Part shown: positions 46,301 to 52,444 of the stretch, piece after piece
Numbering within the stretch: position 1 is the stretch's first letter
How the letters are laid out: each line of letters begins with the position of its first letter
Origin: Euborellia annulipes
Lineage: Eukaryota; Arthropoda; Insecta; Dermaptera; Anisolabididae
Assembly: GCA_023213315.1 (NCBI GenBank)
Contig: JAKCPI010004364.1
Span: 157,433 to 221,432 of the forward strand
DNA length: 64,000 bases
Reading direction: 5' to 3'
Notes under the pieces: model-generated
The model's database searches: none
Told to the model about the DNA's origin: nothing
What the model saw: only the letters and a program-made list of their open reading frames with translations
Translations under genes and position numbers: made by a program

Positions 46301-46913
46301 TTACATTGTATCTGTGGTTTGGCTGCAGTTGTTAATGGGCCAACAAAAATGTTTCACCAAATCAATGGAGTTATGAAACAGGTGCCATCTACTCCTACAC
46401 CTAAATTAGAAACTGAAACGTCGAATGAACCACGCTGGCGTGGAATGGAATGGCTTTTTGAGGCTTATCGACGACATATACAAGGTAATAATACATTCAT
46501 TTCATTTAAAAATTTAAAAACCCCAAATTAGAAAGAGTAAATTTTTCGATTGACGCAAGACAGTCCTCCAAAAAGCGGGAGCCCTGTCACGCCAAAATCG
46601 GGATGTGTGGTCACCTTAGTACACACCCAATTAGATTTGTCTAGCTAGAGTAAATAGAATCTCAATTTTAGGCCTATTTCTGACTAAACATTTTTTATTT
46701 TCAGAAACCGACTCTGAAAGTGTTGTACTCCGAGAACAATGCGCTAAACTTCGTCGCCTTCAAGTGACTCGTGAGCGTGAAATAGAGGCTTTAGACAACC
46801 GTCTTTGTTTATTGATGACGCGTAAAACATCCCTCGAACAAAAACGCAAACATATACAATATCAACTTGATCGTCTTACAAGCTCGATAGATTTGGAAAT
46901 TAATCGCCGGTAG
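26637..46913 (+). CDS. GSE1: GSE1 (genetic suppressor element 1) homologue, 9 coding exons, 5' partial
   Basis: The joined exons are 26637-27163, 38026-38387, 38492-38653, 39709-39875, 42091-43321, 44412-44721, 45197-45421, 45873-46484 and 46705-46913. They give about 1,266 codons to a TAG stop. Landmarks appear in the order known for GSE1: SFAAALRNLAKQA, a tyrosine/proline block with RYPPE, an ER-rich mixed-charge stretch, VSKLDLLEKRRK, FLSMFGLKT and FLRSLGLSI repeats, WRGMEWLFEAYRRHIQ and a C-terminal coiled coil. GSE1 is known as a nuclear, LSD1/CoREST-HDAC-associated scaffold. All eight introns are GT-AG with matching phases. The initiating exon was not found. Exon 5 has a 2-nt frame break near 42,780. 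Confidence 0.92.
27779..28420 (-). mobile_element. X-box palindromic element, near-full copy
   Basis: Reverse copy beginning with the hairpin (AATCTGGTGTGAC ... GTCACACCAGATT), then GTTACCATGGCAAC (X-box, 27,947-27,960), GTACTAGTACT, TGTCGCGAAAACCAC and the terminal repeat ending GGTAAGAGAAAGTA. The terminal repeat beyond the hairpin is absent, the same truncation as in the copy at 8,226-8,860. Confidence 0.88.
27947..27960. promoter_or_regulatory. RFX X-box inside transposon copy
   Basis: GTTACCATGGCAAC, the reverse complement of the X-box in the forward copies, with every consensus position intact. Confidence 0.6.
28590..28830. promoter_or_regulatory. GC-richer intronic island
   Basis: Unique sequence in the long intron with GCAGGTGGCAGCTGCA (E-boxes CAGGTG and CAGCTG) and CCCCATCCGAGCTG. 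The two overlapping opposite-strand frames are shadows of each other. Candidate intronic enhancer. Confidence 0.3.
28831..29625. other. AT-rich intronic DNA
   Basis: Nothing recognisable beyond homopolymer runs. Confidence 0.5.
29626..30068 (-). mobile_element. X-box palindromic element, partial copy
   Basis: Begins within the terminal repeat (GTTTTGAGGTCCCCTGAATC). It then has about 50 bp of unrelated sequence, the hairpin (29,707-29,795), CGACATATATTTAGTTCCC, the X-box at 29,867-29,880 and GTCTTCAGAAGATTTCA, and stops at AGTAAAGTAC. The distal half is deleted. Confidence 0.85.
29867..29880. promoter_or_regulatory. RFX X-box inside transposon copy
   Basis: GTTACCATGGCAAC, identical to the motif at 27,947. 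Confidence 0.6.
30069..30639. other. AT-rich intronic DNA with homopolymers
   Basis: Poly-T (about 30,118-30,141), a TTTA microsatellite (30,212-30,236) and a long A-run (30,583-30,601). No exon. Confidence 0.5.
30640..30960. promoter_or_regulatory. GC-rich intronic island
   Basis: A 320-bp unique island with GGGGGGTGGGGGTGGG, repeated GGTCGTTTTGG-type words and C-rich TACCCTTACCCTTA. Four mutually overlapping ORFs on both strands reflect lack of stops, not coding. A regulatory role is inferred. Confidence 0.3.
30961..31632. other. AT-rich intronic DNA
   Basis: No recognisable element until the SINE target duplication at 31,624. Confidence 0.5.
31633..31873 (-). mobile_element. tRNA-derived SINE (family A), complete with target duplication
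   Basis: Reverse-oriented. The head at the right carries TGGTGTAGGGG (A box) and GGTTCGAACCCC (B box) when read on the minus strand. The body has ATTTAAGCCATTTGGATACC and the poly-A tail is at the left (T-run on plus). CAGTTCTTT flanks both sides (31,624-31,632 and 31,874-31,882), a perfect 9-bp target duplication. Confidence 0.8.
32138..32996 (+). mobile_element. tRNA-derived SINE (family A), split by a hAT MITE
   Basis: Forward copy closely related to the reverse one at 31,633. The head has CCCTCGGGGCTTGGTGTAG and the body TTTAAGCCACTTGGATACC. After the hAT insertion it continues with AATGCCGAAAAGACAGTGTG and an A-tail. The target duplication is ATACTTATAAAT (32,126-32,137 and 32,997-33,008). 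Confidence 0.8.
32272..32885. mobile_element. hAT MITE, 614 bp, with internal tandem repeats
   Basis: Ends CAGGGCCGGCGC and GCGCCGCCCCTG are inverted. CCTGGACC occurs immediately on both sides (32,264-32,271 and 32,886-32,893). An 8-bp duplication and CAGGG ends are diagnostic of hAT transposons. The interior carries about two units of a roughly 146-bp tandem repeat rich in CCGCCCGCGGAACC. ORFs inside it are repeat artefacts. Confidence 0.88.
33110..33300 (+). mobile_element. tRNA-like SINE (family D)
   Basis: GGGCCATAGCACAGTGGTAG and ACGGGTTTGCATCCCGT resemble tRNA D-arm/A-box and T-arm/B-box. The acceptor and anticodon stems do not close, and the sequence continues into a non-tRNA body. 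It truncates the hairpin of the X-box element, so it inserted later or marks a deletion. Confidence 0.55.
33301..33419. other. AT-rich intronic DNA
   Basis: Short spacer with an A-run; nothing recognised. Confidence 0.4.
33420..33870. promoter_or_regulatory. GC-rich intronic island with YY1/Pho-like site
   Basis: A 450-bp unique island containing CATCGCCGCCGTTGC, GATCGATCGTCGACG and ACATGGCGGC (33,761-33,770), which fits the YY1/Pho recognition core (GCCAT on the other strand). Several ORFs overlap in opposing frames with no recognisable protein. Candidate intronic enhancer, Polycomb-type element or internal promoter. Confidence 0.35.
33871..34383. other. AT-rich intronic DNA with T-run and AAT microsatellite
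   Basis: A T-run of about 30 near 33,935 and an AAT microsatellite at about 34,168-34,190. No exon. Confidence 0.5.
34384..35140 (+). mobile_element. X-box element, copy with SINE insertion and GT microsatellite
   Basis: Lacks the left terminal repeat and starts at TTTCGCGACATGGTCTGTCT. The family's TG-rich stretch has expanded into a pure GT microsatellite (34,405-34,438). The X-box is nearly intact (GTTGCCGTGGTAAC, 34,747-34,760). The full hairpin ends at 35,140. A SINE interrupts it at 34,804-34,993. Confidence 0.85.
34804..34993 (+). mobile_element. tRNA-derived SINE (family A), complete with target duplication
   Basis: The head has CTTGGTGTAGGGG (A box) and GGGTTCACATCCC (B-box-like). 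The body has GATGCCGAAAAAGACC and an A-rich tail. TCTTGAAATT is duplicated at 34,794-34,803 and 34,994-35,003. Confidence 0.85.
35141..38025. other. AT-rich intronic DNA with minor elements
   Basis: An X-box element fragment is at 35,415-35,572. A GC-richer patch lies at 35,935-36,060 (GGGGGACATAATTACAATTAA, CACCTCCTGTAATTG). A C-run near 37,640 is followed by TTTACGCCCCTGG, a possible MITE end. A hairpin followed by GAAACG is at 37,879-37,902. No exon is seen until 38,026. Confidence 0.5.
35415..35572 (+). mobile_element. X-box element fragment, 5' end only
   Basis: Contains AGAGAAAAAGTATTGAATTC, GATGTCG, GGTGCTCCCGAACCC and AACAAAATATCTCAAAAACA. The element is cut before the X-box. Confidence 0.7.
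38026..38387 (+). CDS. GSE1: GSE1 exon b: alanine tracts and Tyr/Pro block
   Basis: Acceptor TTGTTTCAG and donor CG|GTAATT; it enters in phase 0 and leaves two bases of an Arg codon. Reads DRSLDPGPLYGRGG, then PPGPPGPPGPPSGP, two alanine tracts (17 and 8 Ala) and SLYPPHLRHPYR. This corresponds to the GSE1 region with tyrosine-, histidine- and proline-rich sequence before the RYPPE motif. Confidence 0.92.
38492..38653 (+). CDS. GSE1: GSE1 exon c: RYPPE block
   Basis: Acceptor TTCCCTTTTAG and donor GAG|GTCCGT. The first base completes the Arg codon of the previous exon. Reads LEDQLYLEQVGMLRPSLFPP, then PLYGLRYPPEMAMAA and SPAMHER. This matches the conserved GSE1 segment (RYPPE ... L...ER) just before the charged coiled region. 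Leaves two bases, AG. Confidence 0.93.
38654..39708 (+). other. GSE1 intron c-d with SINE and hAT-like remnant
   Basis: Holds long T and A runs (38,883-39,010), a hAT-like end (GAACCGGCACTG, to 39,343) without an identified partner end, and a family-A SINE (39,447-39,620). The 130-codon minus-strand frame at 38,906-39,298 is lysine/phenylalanine low complexity and is not called. Confidence 0.6.
39447..39620 (+). mobile_element. tRNA-derived SINE (family A)
   Basis: GGGCTTTGGTGTAGGGGTTA (A box) and GCGGGCTCGCATCCCG (B-box region), then GTTGCCGAAAAAGACC and an A-rich tail. It is highly similar to 34,804-34,993. The target duplication is not clear (TTCAA only). Confidence 0.8.
39709..39875 (+). 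CDS. GSE1: GSE1 exon d: ER-rich mixed-charge helix
   Basis: Acceptor TTATTTTAG; the first A completes AGA (Arg), then MKLEEEQRQRELRLQEEQE and an ER-repeat, as in the long charged helix of GSE1. I place the donor at ACAG|GTGTCG after 39,875. It leaves one base, G, that joins CT of the next exon to give Ala, and keeps the frame. The open frame and GC-richer composition continue past this donor to a TGA at 39,956-39,958, so an alternative short form ending there is possible. Confidence 0.85.
39959..42090 (+). other. GSE1 intron d-e, AT-rich
   Basis: Contains an unusually long T-run of about 40 (40,261-40,299). It is otherwise AT-rich. The 42,001-42,090 stretch before the acceptor TTTGTTCCAG is GC-richer but has stops in the coding frame. 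Confidence 0.6.
42091..43321 (+). CDS. GSE1: GSE1 exon e: large Pro/Gln-rich exon with 2-nt frame break
   Basis: Acceptor TTTGTTCCAG and donor AAG|GTAATA. From the start to about 42,779 one frame reads RKAPLVCGPRELAYPPTHS, long proline-rich sequence and KKEPLPFVRPFEDSFVPK. Inside the CAG/CAA repeat the sensible frame shifts by two bases at 42,780-42,781. It then continues as repeated PQIQQQ units, proline runs and HCMPAVLNVPDASKVLAAV to the donor, in the frame the next exon needs. The original frame instead yields asparagine/tyrosine repeats and never rejoins. The exon is disordered, and its splice sites at both ends are coherent. Confidence 0.85.
43322..44411 (+). other. GSE1 intron e-f with LINE remnant
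   Basis: A phase-0 GT-AG intron. Its middle is a decayed LINE tail (43,618-43,930); the rest is AT-rich. Confidence 0.7.
43618..43930 (+). pseudogene. LINE reverse-transcriptase C-terminal tail, decayed
   Basis: The translated plus strand gives ETRADTTKTLDMIEVCEMK, then KTLRRIV, a stop, then WVQRRRTEWRAHVLRMNEDR and GKRSRGRPRKRWKDAL. The order EMK.LRRI...R..W..HV.RM...R...GRPR.RW is typical of the C-terminal tail of non-LTR ORF2 proteins. Internal stops show it is dead. It is less AT-rich than the intron around it. Confidence 0.75.
44412..44721 (+). CDS. GSE1: GSE1 exon f: VSKLDL motif and first FLxxFGL repeat
   Basis: Acceptor AAATTTCAG and donor ATG|GTAAAT; enters in phase 0. Reads TLESWHEPLVASSAP, then VSKLDLLEKRRKARN, an acidic DSSGDE patch, WLTKGPPEPIK and KIRFLSMFGLKT. 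VSKLDL followed by a basic helix, an acidic patch and F-L-x-x-F-G-L-T is the hallmark central region of GSE1. One base, G, is carried to the next exon. Confidence 0.95.
44850..44994 (-). mobile_element. tRNA-derived SINE (family A), degenerate
   Basis: On the minus strand, GAGCTCTCGGGCCTTGGTGT is followed by an altered A box, GCGGGTTTGCATCC (B-box region), and TTCGATGCCGAAAAATG. It lies in the intron between exons f and g. Confidence 0.7.
45197..45421 (+). CDS. GSE1: GSE1 exon g: second FLxxLGL repeat
   Basis: Acceptor TTTTTCCAG and donor AGAAG|GTATGC. The first two bases complete Glu. Reads IEMVRLERRAKLRDPLSP, TYFWPRSDALCRAQDFKAK and SRFLRSLGLSIRTRKDRE. The second F-L-x-x-x-G-L/N-L repeat is at the expected distance from the first and is followed by a basic stretch. 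One base is carried over. Confidence 0.93.
45450..45612 (-). mobile_element. X-box element remnant, hairpin plus spacer
   Basis: Reverse orientation: AAATCTGGTGTGACTGATCG ... CTTGTCCCACCAGATTT, then TGTGTCGATATAT and CACAGCACCTTAATTCGAAA. The last part marks the same subfamily as 6,190-6,638 and 17,845-18,430. It lies 28 bp beyond the exon g donor and has no X-box. Confidence 0.8.
45873..46484 (+). CDS. GSE1: GSE1 exon h: proline-rich, Cys/His cluster, WxGMEWLFEAY motif
   Basis: Acceptor TTTTCCTTTAG and donor CAAG|GTAATA. Reads AEQAWELVIAERLRRNAVDP, a proline-rich stretch with an eight-proline run, and a short Cys/His cluster (CVMANYHCPYQHPQLHCICG). Just before the donor comes EPRWRGMEWLFEAYRRHIQ. 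That last motif is the strongly conserved C-terminal GSE1 block. The Cys/His cluster might bind zinc, but this is speculative. Confidence 0.95.
46705..46913 (+). CDS. GSE1: GSE1 exon i: C-terminal coiled coil and stop
   Basis: Acceptor TATTTTCAG; the first two bases complete Glu. Reads ETDSESVVLREQCAKLRRLQ, then a Leu/Arg/Gln-rich heptad-like helix to SIDLEINRR and TAG at 46,911-46,913. GSE1 proteins end in a coiled coil directly after the FEAY motif, which this exon supplies. Confidence 0.95.
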
Positions 46914-47677
46914 CATCCAGCTCCCGTCGTCGTTGTCGTTAATACAAGACGGAATGTCATGACACGACGTCTGGGCAGCACCAGCGGCGGCGGCAATCAT
47001 CTCAACGTTAATAATAATAATAATATAAATAATAATAATAATAGCGCTAAGCGCTAAAAGAAAGTACTAAAACGGCTCTTTTTGAGGCTTTGCTAAGCGA
47101 GCACCGGCCTCAATAGACGACATTCCATTTGCTAATATTAACACATACCATACTCGACAGGAGATTTGATGTTCTTCTAGTGAAATAATTATGAGAATAT
47201 CTTCTAGATCAGGGGTGGCGGATGCAGTCGCAAATTCAAGCCATTTATTTTGCACCCACGCGATTCTCGGTAAATTAAAATAATTTTTTATTTTATTTCC
47301 AATCAAAAAATTATATTATTATATTAATATTGTTGCGTCCGCAATGTTCATGAAATTTAATTTGCGTTTTTGCTTCTAAAAATGTTGGCCACCCCAGTTC
47401 TAGATCAAAATGAATGATAAAAGGTTATCCTATTAGCACTATTTGGTGTTTAATTTAATTTAAATATTAGTGATGCCTTCGTCTCTTAATTTATCTTTTA
47501 TTTATGGTCATTTAGACACCGTCCCTATTTATTTCAATTGTTTGAATATTTTCAAGACCATTTTATGAATATTTTGGAGTAACCGAAGTGAGTGAGTTCC
47601 TGAGGGCACAGATTAACACTACTTTATTGTCCTATTAGGTTTAGTATCGTTAATTCTTATACTCGTTTGTAAATAAA
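46914..47677 (+). other. GSE1 3' untranslated region (probable)
   Basis: Follows the stop codon. It begins with GC-richer sequence (CACCAGCGGCGGCGGC) and an AAT microsatellite (47,009-47,044). A poly(A) signal AATAAA is at 47,672-47,677. The true 3' end is not determinable without transcripts. Confidence 0.5.
47672..47677 (+). terminator. Candidate GSE1 poly(A) signal
   Basis: AATAAA about 760 bp after the stop codon. Other signals may be used. Confidence 0.35.
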
Positions 47678-49494
47678 ATTTACACTTATTTGCACGTCCA
47701 GATGATGGTGGGGGGGGGGGGGATTTTTGACTAATGAATCACATTAATATTATATATATATAATAATTATTTTGTAAAAATTATATTTTTTCTCTATCAC
47801 TTTAATGTTATTCTGATATTCCAGGGACTGGGGCTCCACGTGTTTATTAAATATAAAGAAAGAAAAATATCTTTTTTGGAACAAAGGTGTAAGAATCTTG
47901 GATTTTTCTTTGAATATTTCTAGTAAAAGTAAACTCTAAATTTTATTCATTTGGTTTCTTTAAAGAATTTGAAACTCTCCTATTTTTTTTTAAACGGACT
48001 CCAAGTTCCTCAATATTCATAAATTGAACTTTGAAACTTGTTTTTTTATAATGTAATTTTTTTTTTTTTTTTAATTTTATTCAGATTTCTACCTCAAAAA
48101 GAAAGACAAATGGAGATCAAATTTGTATGTCGAGTATGGTAGTTCACTTTTACAAACATATACACATATAAAACAGAGTTCAGTACGCTATAGTCCTTGT
48201 CACTAGTCTATTTTGGTTCCCATCACCAAAGCAATGGATTAAAAAAAAAAAAATTCCTGCGCTTTTTGGTTTGGGTACATAGTCAAAATACAATATATAG
48301 ATATCCAATTAAATATTGCCAAATACTATGCTGTTTCCTATTAGCCTGGTCAGTCGGTCTTTCTATTTTAATGTGTATATATATACATATATCTTTATAT
48401 ATACGTCCAGCGAATGCCTTTCATTAAGTAAATTCAACTCATTCGGCTTGTTTGTCTGAGGCTTGGGCCGCAATTTTTTTTTTTGCATTCCAATTATTAC
48501 AAAATTAACCCATCACATAAAACATTCCTTGCTACTCTTAAGTGCCGTGGCGTTGCGTTTTTAGTGTAGGCTAGGAACAAATTATCGAACGAGTGACGAT
48601 TTTTCCTATTTTTTAAAGAAAAAAAAAACGCCTAAAGGAATCTTAAGAAAGAAATCTAAAAAAAAATATATATATTAAAAAAAAAATGAAAACAAAACTA
48701 AATAAATTAAAAAAAAGAGAAGATTATTTTTCTTTCATAGCTTCGAAATTCGTAAAATATTTCCGAGTTTTGTAAGAAAAGCATCTTCCTTTTTAAACTT
48801 GTATATAACATTAACAAAAAAAAAAAAAATATTCAAAGTAATTTAACATTAATAATAATCTAAAAGGAAATGTAATTAAATATAATAAAATTATTATGTG
48901 GTTCGCAAGCAACGCGCATGTGGACGCTCCCTTCAGGATTCGCCTTTCTTCAGGGGTGTATTTTAACCAGAAAATTTGTATGTTTAAAAAAATATTTCGC
49001 TTAAATGTAAATATTTTATTTTCAAAAAAATAAACAAGGCCCGGTTTCAAACTTTTATAATAAAAATATTTTATAAACTTTGGCTTATTAGAAATTTTAT
49101 TGTACTGTATAAAAGAGAAATAGAGATAATTTTAACTTATTTAAAAATAATTGTATATATATATATATTTTTTTTTTTATTTAAAAATATATATAAACAA
49201 AATATTCACTGCAAGGGCAAGACGCATCACCCGATAGCAACTTATTTGTTAATGAATATTTTTTTTATCCTTCTGTTTAATAATCACATTTTATATAAAA
49301 TTAATTTCTCAGTATATTTAAGTCATCATTTTATTAGATATTTCGAGCTGTCTATGCATTTATTCCTTATTGTATTGTTTTCTTCTAAGTTTTCCTCACA
49401 ACTAAGGAAAACTTGCGCGTTATAAAATGATTATATTTAGAAAATGAGAGTTTTATGACAAAAATTTTCCAAGTAGATTATATAGTTCATTTAT
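47678..49494. other. AT-rich intergenic DNA
   Basis: A 15-G run at about 47,709, several A/T homopolymers and a TA-rich stretch. No gene is recognised between GSE1 and the 49.5-kb repeat. Confidence 0.5.
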
Positions 49495-49810
49495 ATTAGT
49501 TAACTAGCCGCTCCGCCCGCCTTCGGCTCCCTGGACCGCCTGCAGCGGACCCTCGCCTTTTCTTAATCAAGTGCTACAATTTTTCAGTCAAATCGTTTCA
49601 GTATATGCAATAAAAATGCTTTGAAAAAACACTCTTATCTTAAGATATATATATATATAGTGGCAGAGTGCCCGTCCATCTGTTTGTCTGTCTTGAGCCA
49701 CTCCGAGCTCTATACCCGATCTCTCTAAGTGAAGAAAAAAATAAAAATTTAATTATATAACAATTTTTATTATTACAATAATGGAGAGATGAAGATATCA
49801 GCCAAATTGG

Positions 49811-50366
49811 GGGGCTCGCTGGTGTAGTGAGCTAGGGTGTCAGCCTCTACAAAGAAGATCCCTGTTCAAACCCTGGGCGTGCGGGATTTTTAATTAAATA
49901 AAAAATTATTTAATGTAAACAAATCCTCAAGCAAGCCCTGGATTGGAATATAGGATCTCACCACAATAGCCCCCAGGCAACTCTACGAGGAGAGGGAGTC
50001 CCTGTGACATCCCGTCCTGTGGAAGGGACGTAAAGAAGGTTCCCTCTCAGTGATGCATTCTTCGAAAGGAGTAGGCTACACGCCGGTGCTGAGGGGAGTC
50101 CCTCCTCAAACCAGGACATCCTCCATAGCATAGAAGAAGTTGGATATAAGAAGCCGGTTTGAACCAGAAATAAGGATTAGTTCACTAACTAGAGAAGAAA
50201 GCAGAAGGAGGAGTTAGAGACAGGAAATGATGTAACTTCACGGGGTGCCGGTAGATGGCTACGGCCAGAGGCCGGTTGGGTTTGAGGTGTGTATGTCAAG
50301 TATACGAAAGCACCTCGGGTAAATAAACGGGGATCCAGATAGGAATTTCAAATAATAATAATAATA
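49811..50366 (+). mobile_element. tRNA-derived SINE (family B), full-length, 16-bp target duplication
   Basis: The head has GCTGGTGTAGTGAGCTAGG (A box) and CTGTTCAAACCC (B box). The body is about 430 bp and homologous to 2,027-2,455. The tail is an AAT repeat. ATATCAGCCAAATTGG is perfectly duplicated at 49,795-49,810 and 50,367-50,382, marking a target-primed insertion. Confidence 0.9.
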
Positions 50367-50369
50367 ATA

Positions 50370-50526
50370 TCAGCCAAATTGGAATGCTCTAGGTTCAATA
50401 AAACTCCCAGAATAAGACGTTTCGGCCTGAATTTATTTGGCCATATACACATCAAGCCGAAACATCTTATTCTGAGAGTTTTATTGAACCTAGAGCATTC
50501 CAATTTGGCTGATATCTTCATCTCTC
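50370..50526. repeat. Near-perfect palindrome, arms about 63 bp
   Basis: The left arm runs from ATCAGCCAAATTGGAATGCT to GACGTTTCGGC. The right arm is its reverse complement, GCCGAAACATC to GGCTGATATC, enclosing a spacer of about 28 bp. The right arm extends further (TTCATCTCTCC), matching GGAGAGATGAAG now displaced to 49,783 by the SINE insertion. Confidence 0.9.
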
Positions 50527-50810
50527 CGTTATTATCACATCTTCACAAATAATTTTTATTAATTGGCTTTAATTTTTCATAAAGCAAGCCAAACTCAATC
50601 CTTTCCAAAGGAAAACTTCTGAAGTTTCTGCGCCTCCCCTTCCCCTTTTGGGAATTTGCGGACCCAAGTATTTTTCCAGGACTCTCCATAACGCCCTCTA
50701 CAAGTTTGCAAAATTTAGTTTCAAAATTCCAACCGAAAGTTGGTCAAACAGAACGCGACAGACGGACACTCCGCTATAAAAAAATATATATATATATAGA
50801 AGATTTGATT

Positions 50811-52357
50811 TATTAATACTTTGACTATAAATTCTTACAATAAAATAACAAGAAAAAATCGGAAATAAAATTACACCAATATGATCATTTATAATTGTAA
50901 GGCGCGATGTATCAGTTGTCTTGTTAAAAAAAAAAAAAGGCGAGAACAAAAATGAGCGTTATATCAATAAGATCGACCGCACCCAACGGGAAAATTAGAA
51001 GAATTTTCTTTATTGTAGCGTTGATTGAGCGCACCCCCCTCCCTTTAATTAACTTTTAAAATAATTTTCTAATTTGTTGTATAAAAAATTATTTCTACTT
51101 TACCCAAAAACATATATATACACCATGATTTAGAAAATAACATTCCTCTCACCTTAACACTTAACACAATAGCTGACTATCTTGTTAAAGACTACGCTCT
51201 TGAGAATGGCAGCTCGAACCATCTGCAAAATAAAATGACTCAAAAAATAGCTCATCATGGTCACTAATTATTTCAATAACGCAGCTGAAAAGATTTTTCT
51301 TATTTCTTATTGATTAATGTAAAATGTAGTAAAAATGTTTACACCCCTGGTTGAAATTTGTTTTTTTTTTTTAAAGATCTTAATTATAAAGGCGATTCCT
51401 GAGAAAATTTGTTTCGCAACACGCGGACCTCAATGTTGGATTCACTGGCATCATTCGTGATAAATTTAATCTTTTAATTAAAAATTAACCAGATTAGTGA
51501 GTGACACATCGGTACGTGTTAATTGAAGGACCATTATAATATCAGTACTTAATCTTTTTTTTTTTTCAAATTTGTTATATATATTAATTATTAAATAATA
51601 TTTTATTTTATTGAAAATAAATTAATAATTACTATTTATATATACATATATAATATAATAATCAAATTAATGGATCTGGAAAAAAAATAATATTGATGAT
51701 TTATAGTGAATTTAACATTGCGATTAAAAAAAAGTTTCCTTAAGATGTTATAGAAAAAATCTATATATATATATTTTGCCTGGCTGTTTAAGTCGATTTT
51801 TACTTTTAATTTAATTTAATTTGTTTTGTTTGTTTTGTATATATGTATATGTATAAAGTCTTTGTAATGAATTAAGAAATTTAAGGATGTCGCAATATTT
51901 GAATATCTTTGTAATATTTATACAAATTTCTCTGAATTTATGTCAAGATTACCAATCGAATGTGTTCCAAATATTTTGGTTTTTGAAAAACCAAAATAAA
52001 TATTCTAGCAATTTATTTGGGACTATCAAAAATAAAATGAAACGAATCTCCAACCCCTGAGTTCCTCCCAAATAAAAAACAACTCATTGGAAATCATTAT
52101 TATTTTTTATTATTTTAGAAGAAAAAGGCAACTTACACGATATTTTTAATTTTTCAAATAAATATTTCTTTTTTTTTCATCATTCTTAAATACATATAAT
52201 ACTATATTTTTATCAATATACTTAAATAATATAAAACAAAATCTATAATAAATAGTATTTCACATTTCATTCATTATTACATTATTATTATATATTAGTA
52301 AAAAATACATTTTTTTGATTAACGCTTTACTTATCCAAAATCCCTAAAAAAATTATA
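50811..52357. other. AT-rich intergenic DNA
   Basis: No gene or repeat family member recognised. It probably includes the distal 3' flank of dx. Confidence 0.5.
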
Positions 52358-52363
52358 TTTATT
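52358..52363 (-). terminator. Candidate dx poly(A) signal
   Basis: AATAAA on the minus strand, about 82 nt after the dx stop codon. The position is typical for a short 3' untranslated region. Confidence 0.45.
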
Positions 52364-52444
52364 TATCTTTTAAATTGTAAATATTTAAATTTTAATATAA
52401 TTTGATATAAAATTCTCTTTTATATAAAAATATAAAATTTTTTT

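Larger units (their letters stand above)
49495..50810. mobile_element. Composite repeat with palindrome and SINE insertion
   Basis: Starts with GC-rich CCGCTCCGCCCGCCTTCGGC. A TA-run followed by GCAGAGTGCCCGTCCATCTG (about 49,650) is mirrored on the right by GACAGACGGACACTCCGC and a TA-run (about 50,757-50,802). Between them are a 63-bp-arm palindrome (50,370-50,526) and the SINE at 49,811. The arrangement suggests a foldback transposon later hit by a SINE. Confidence 0.6.
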
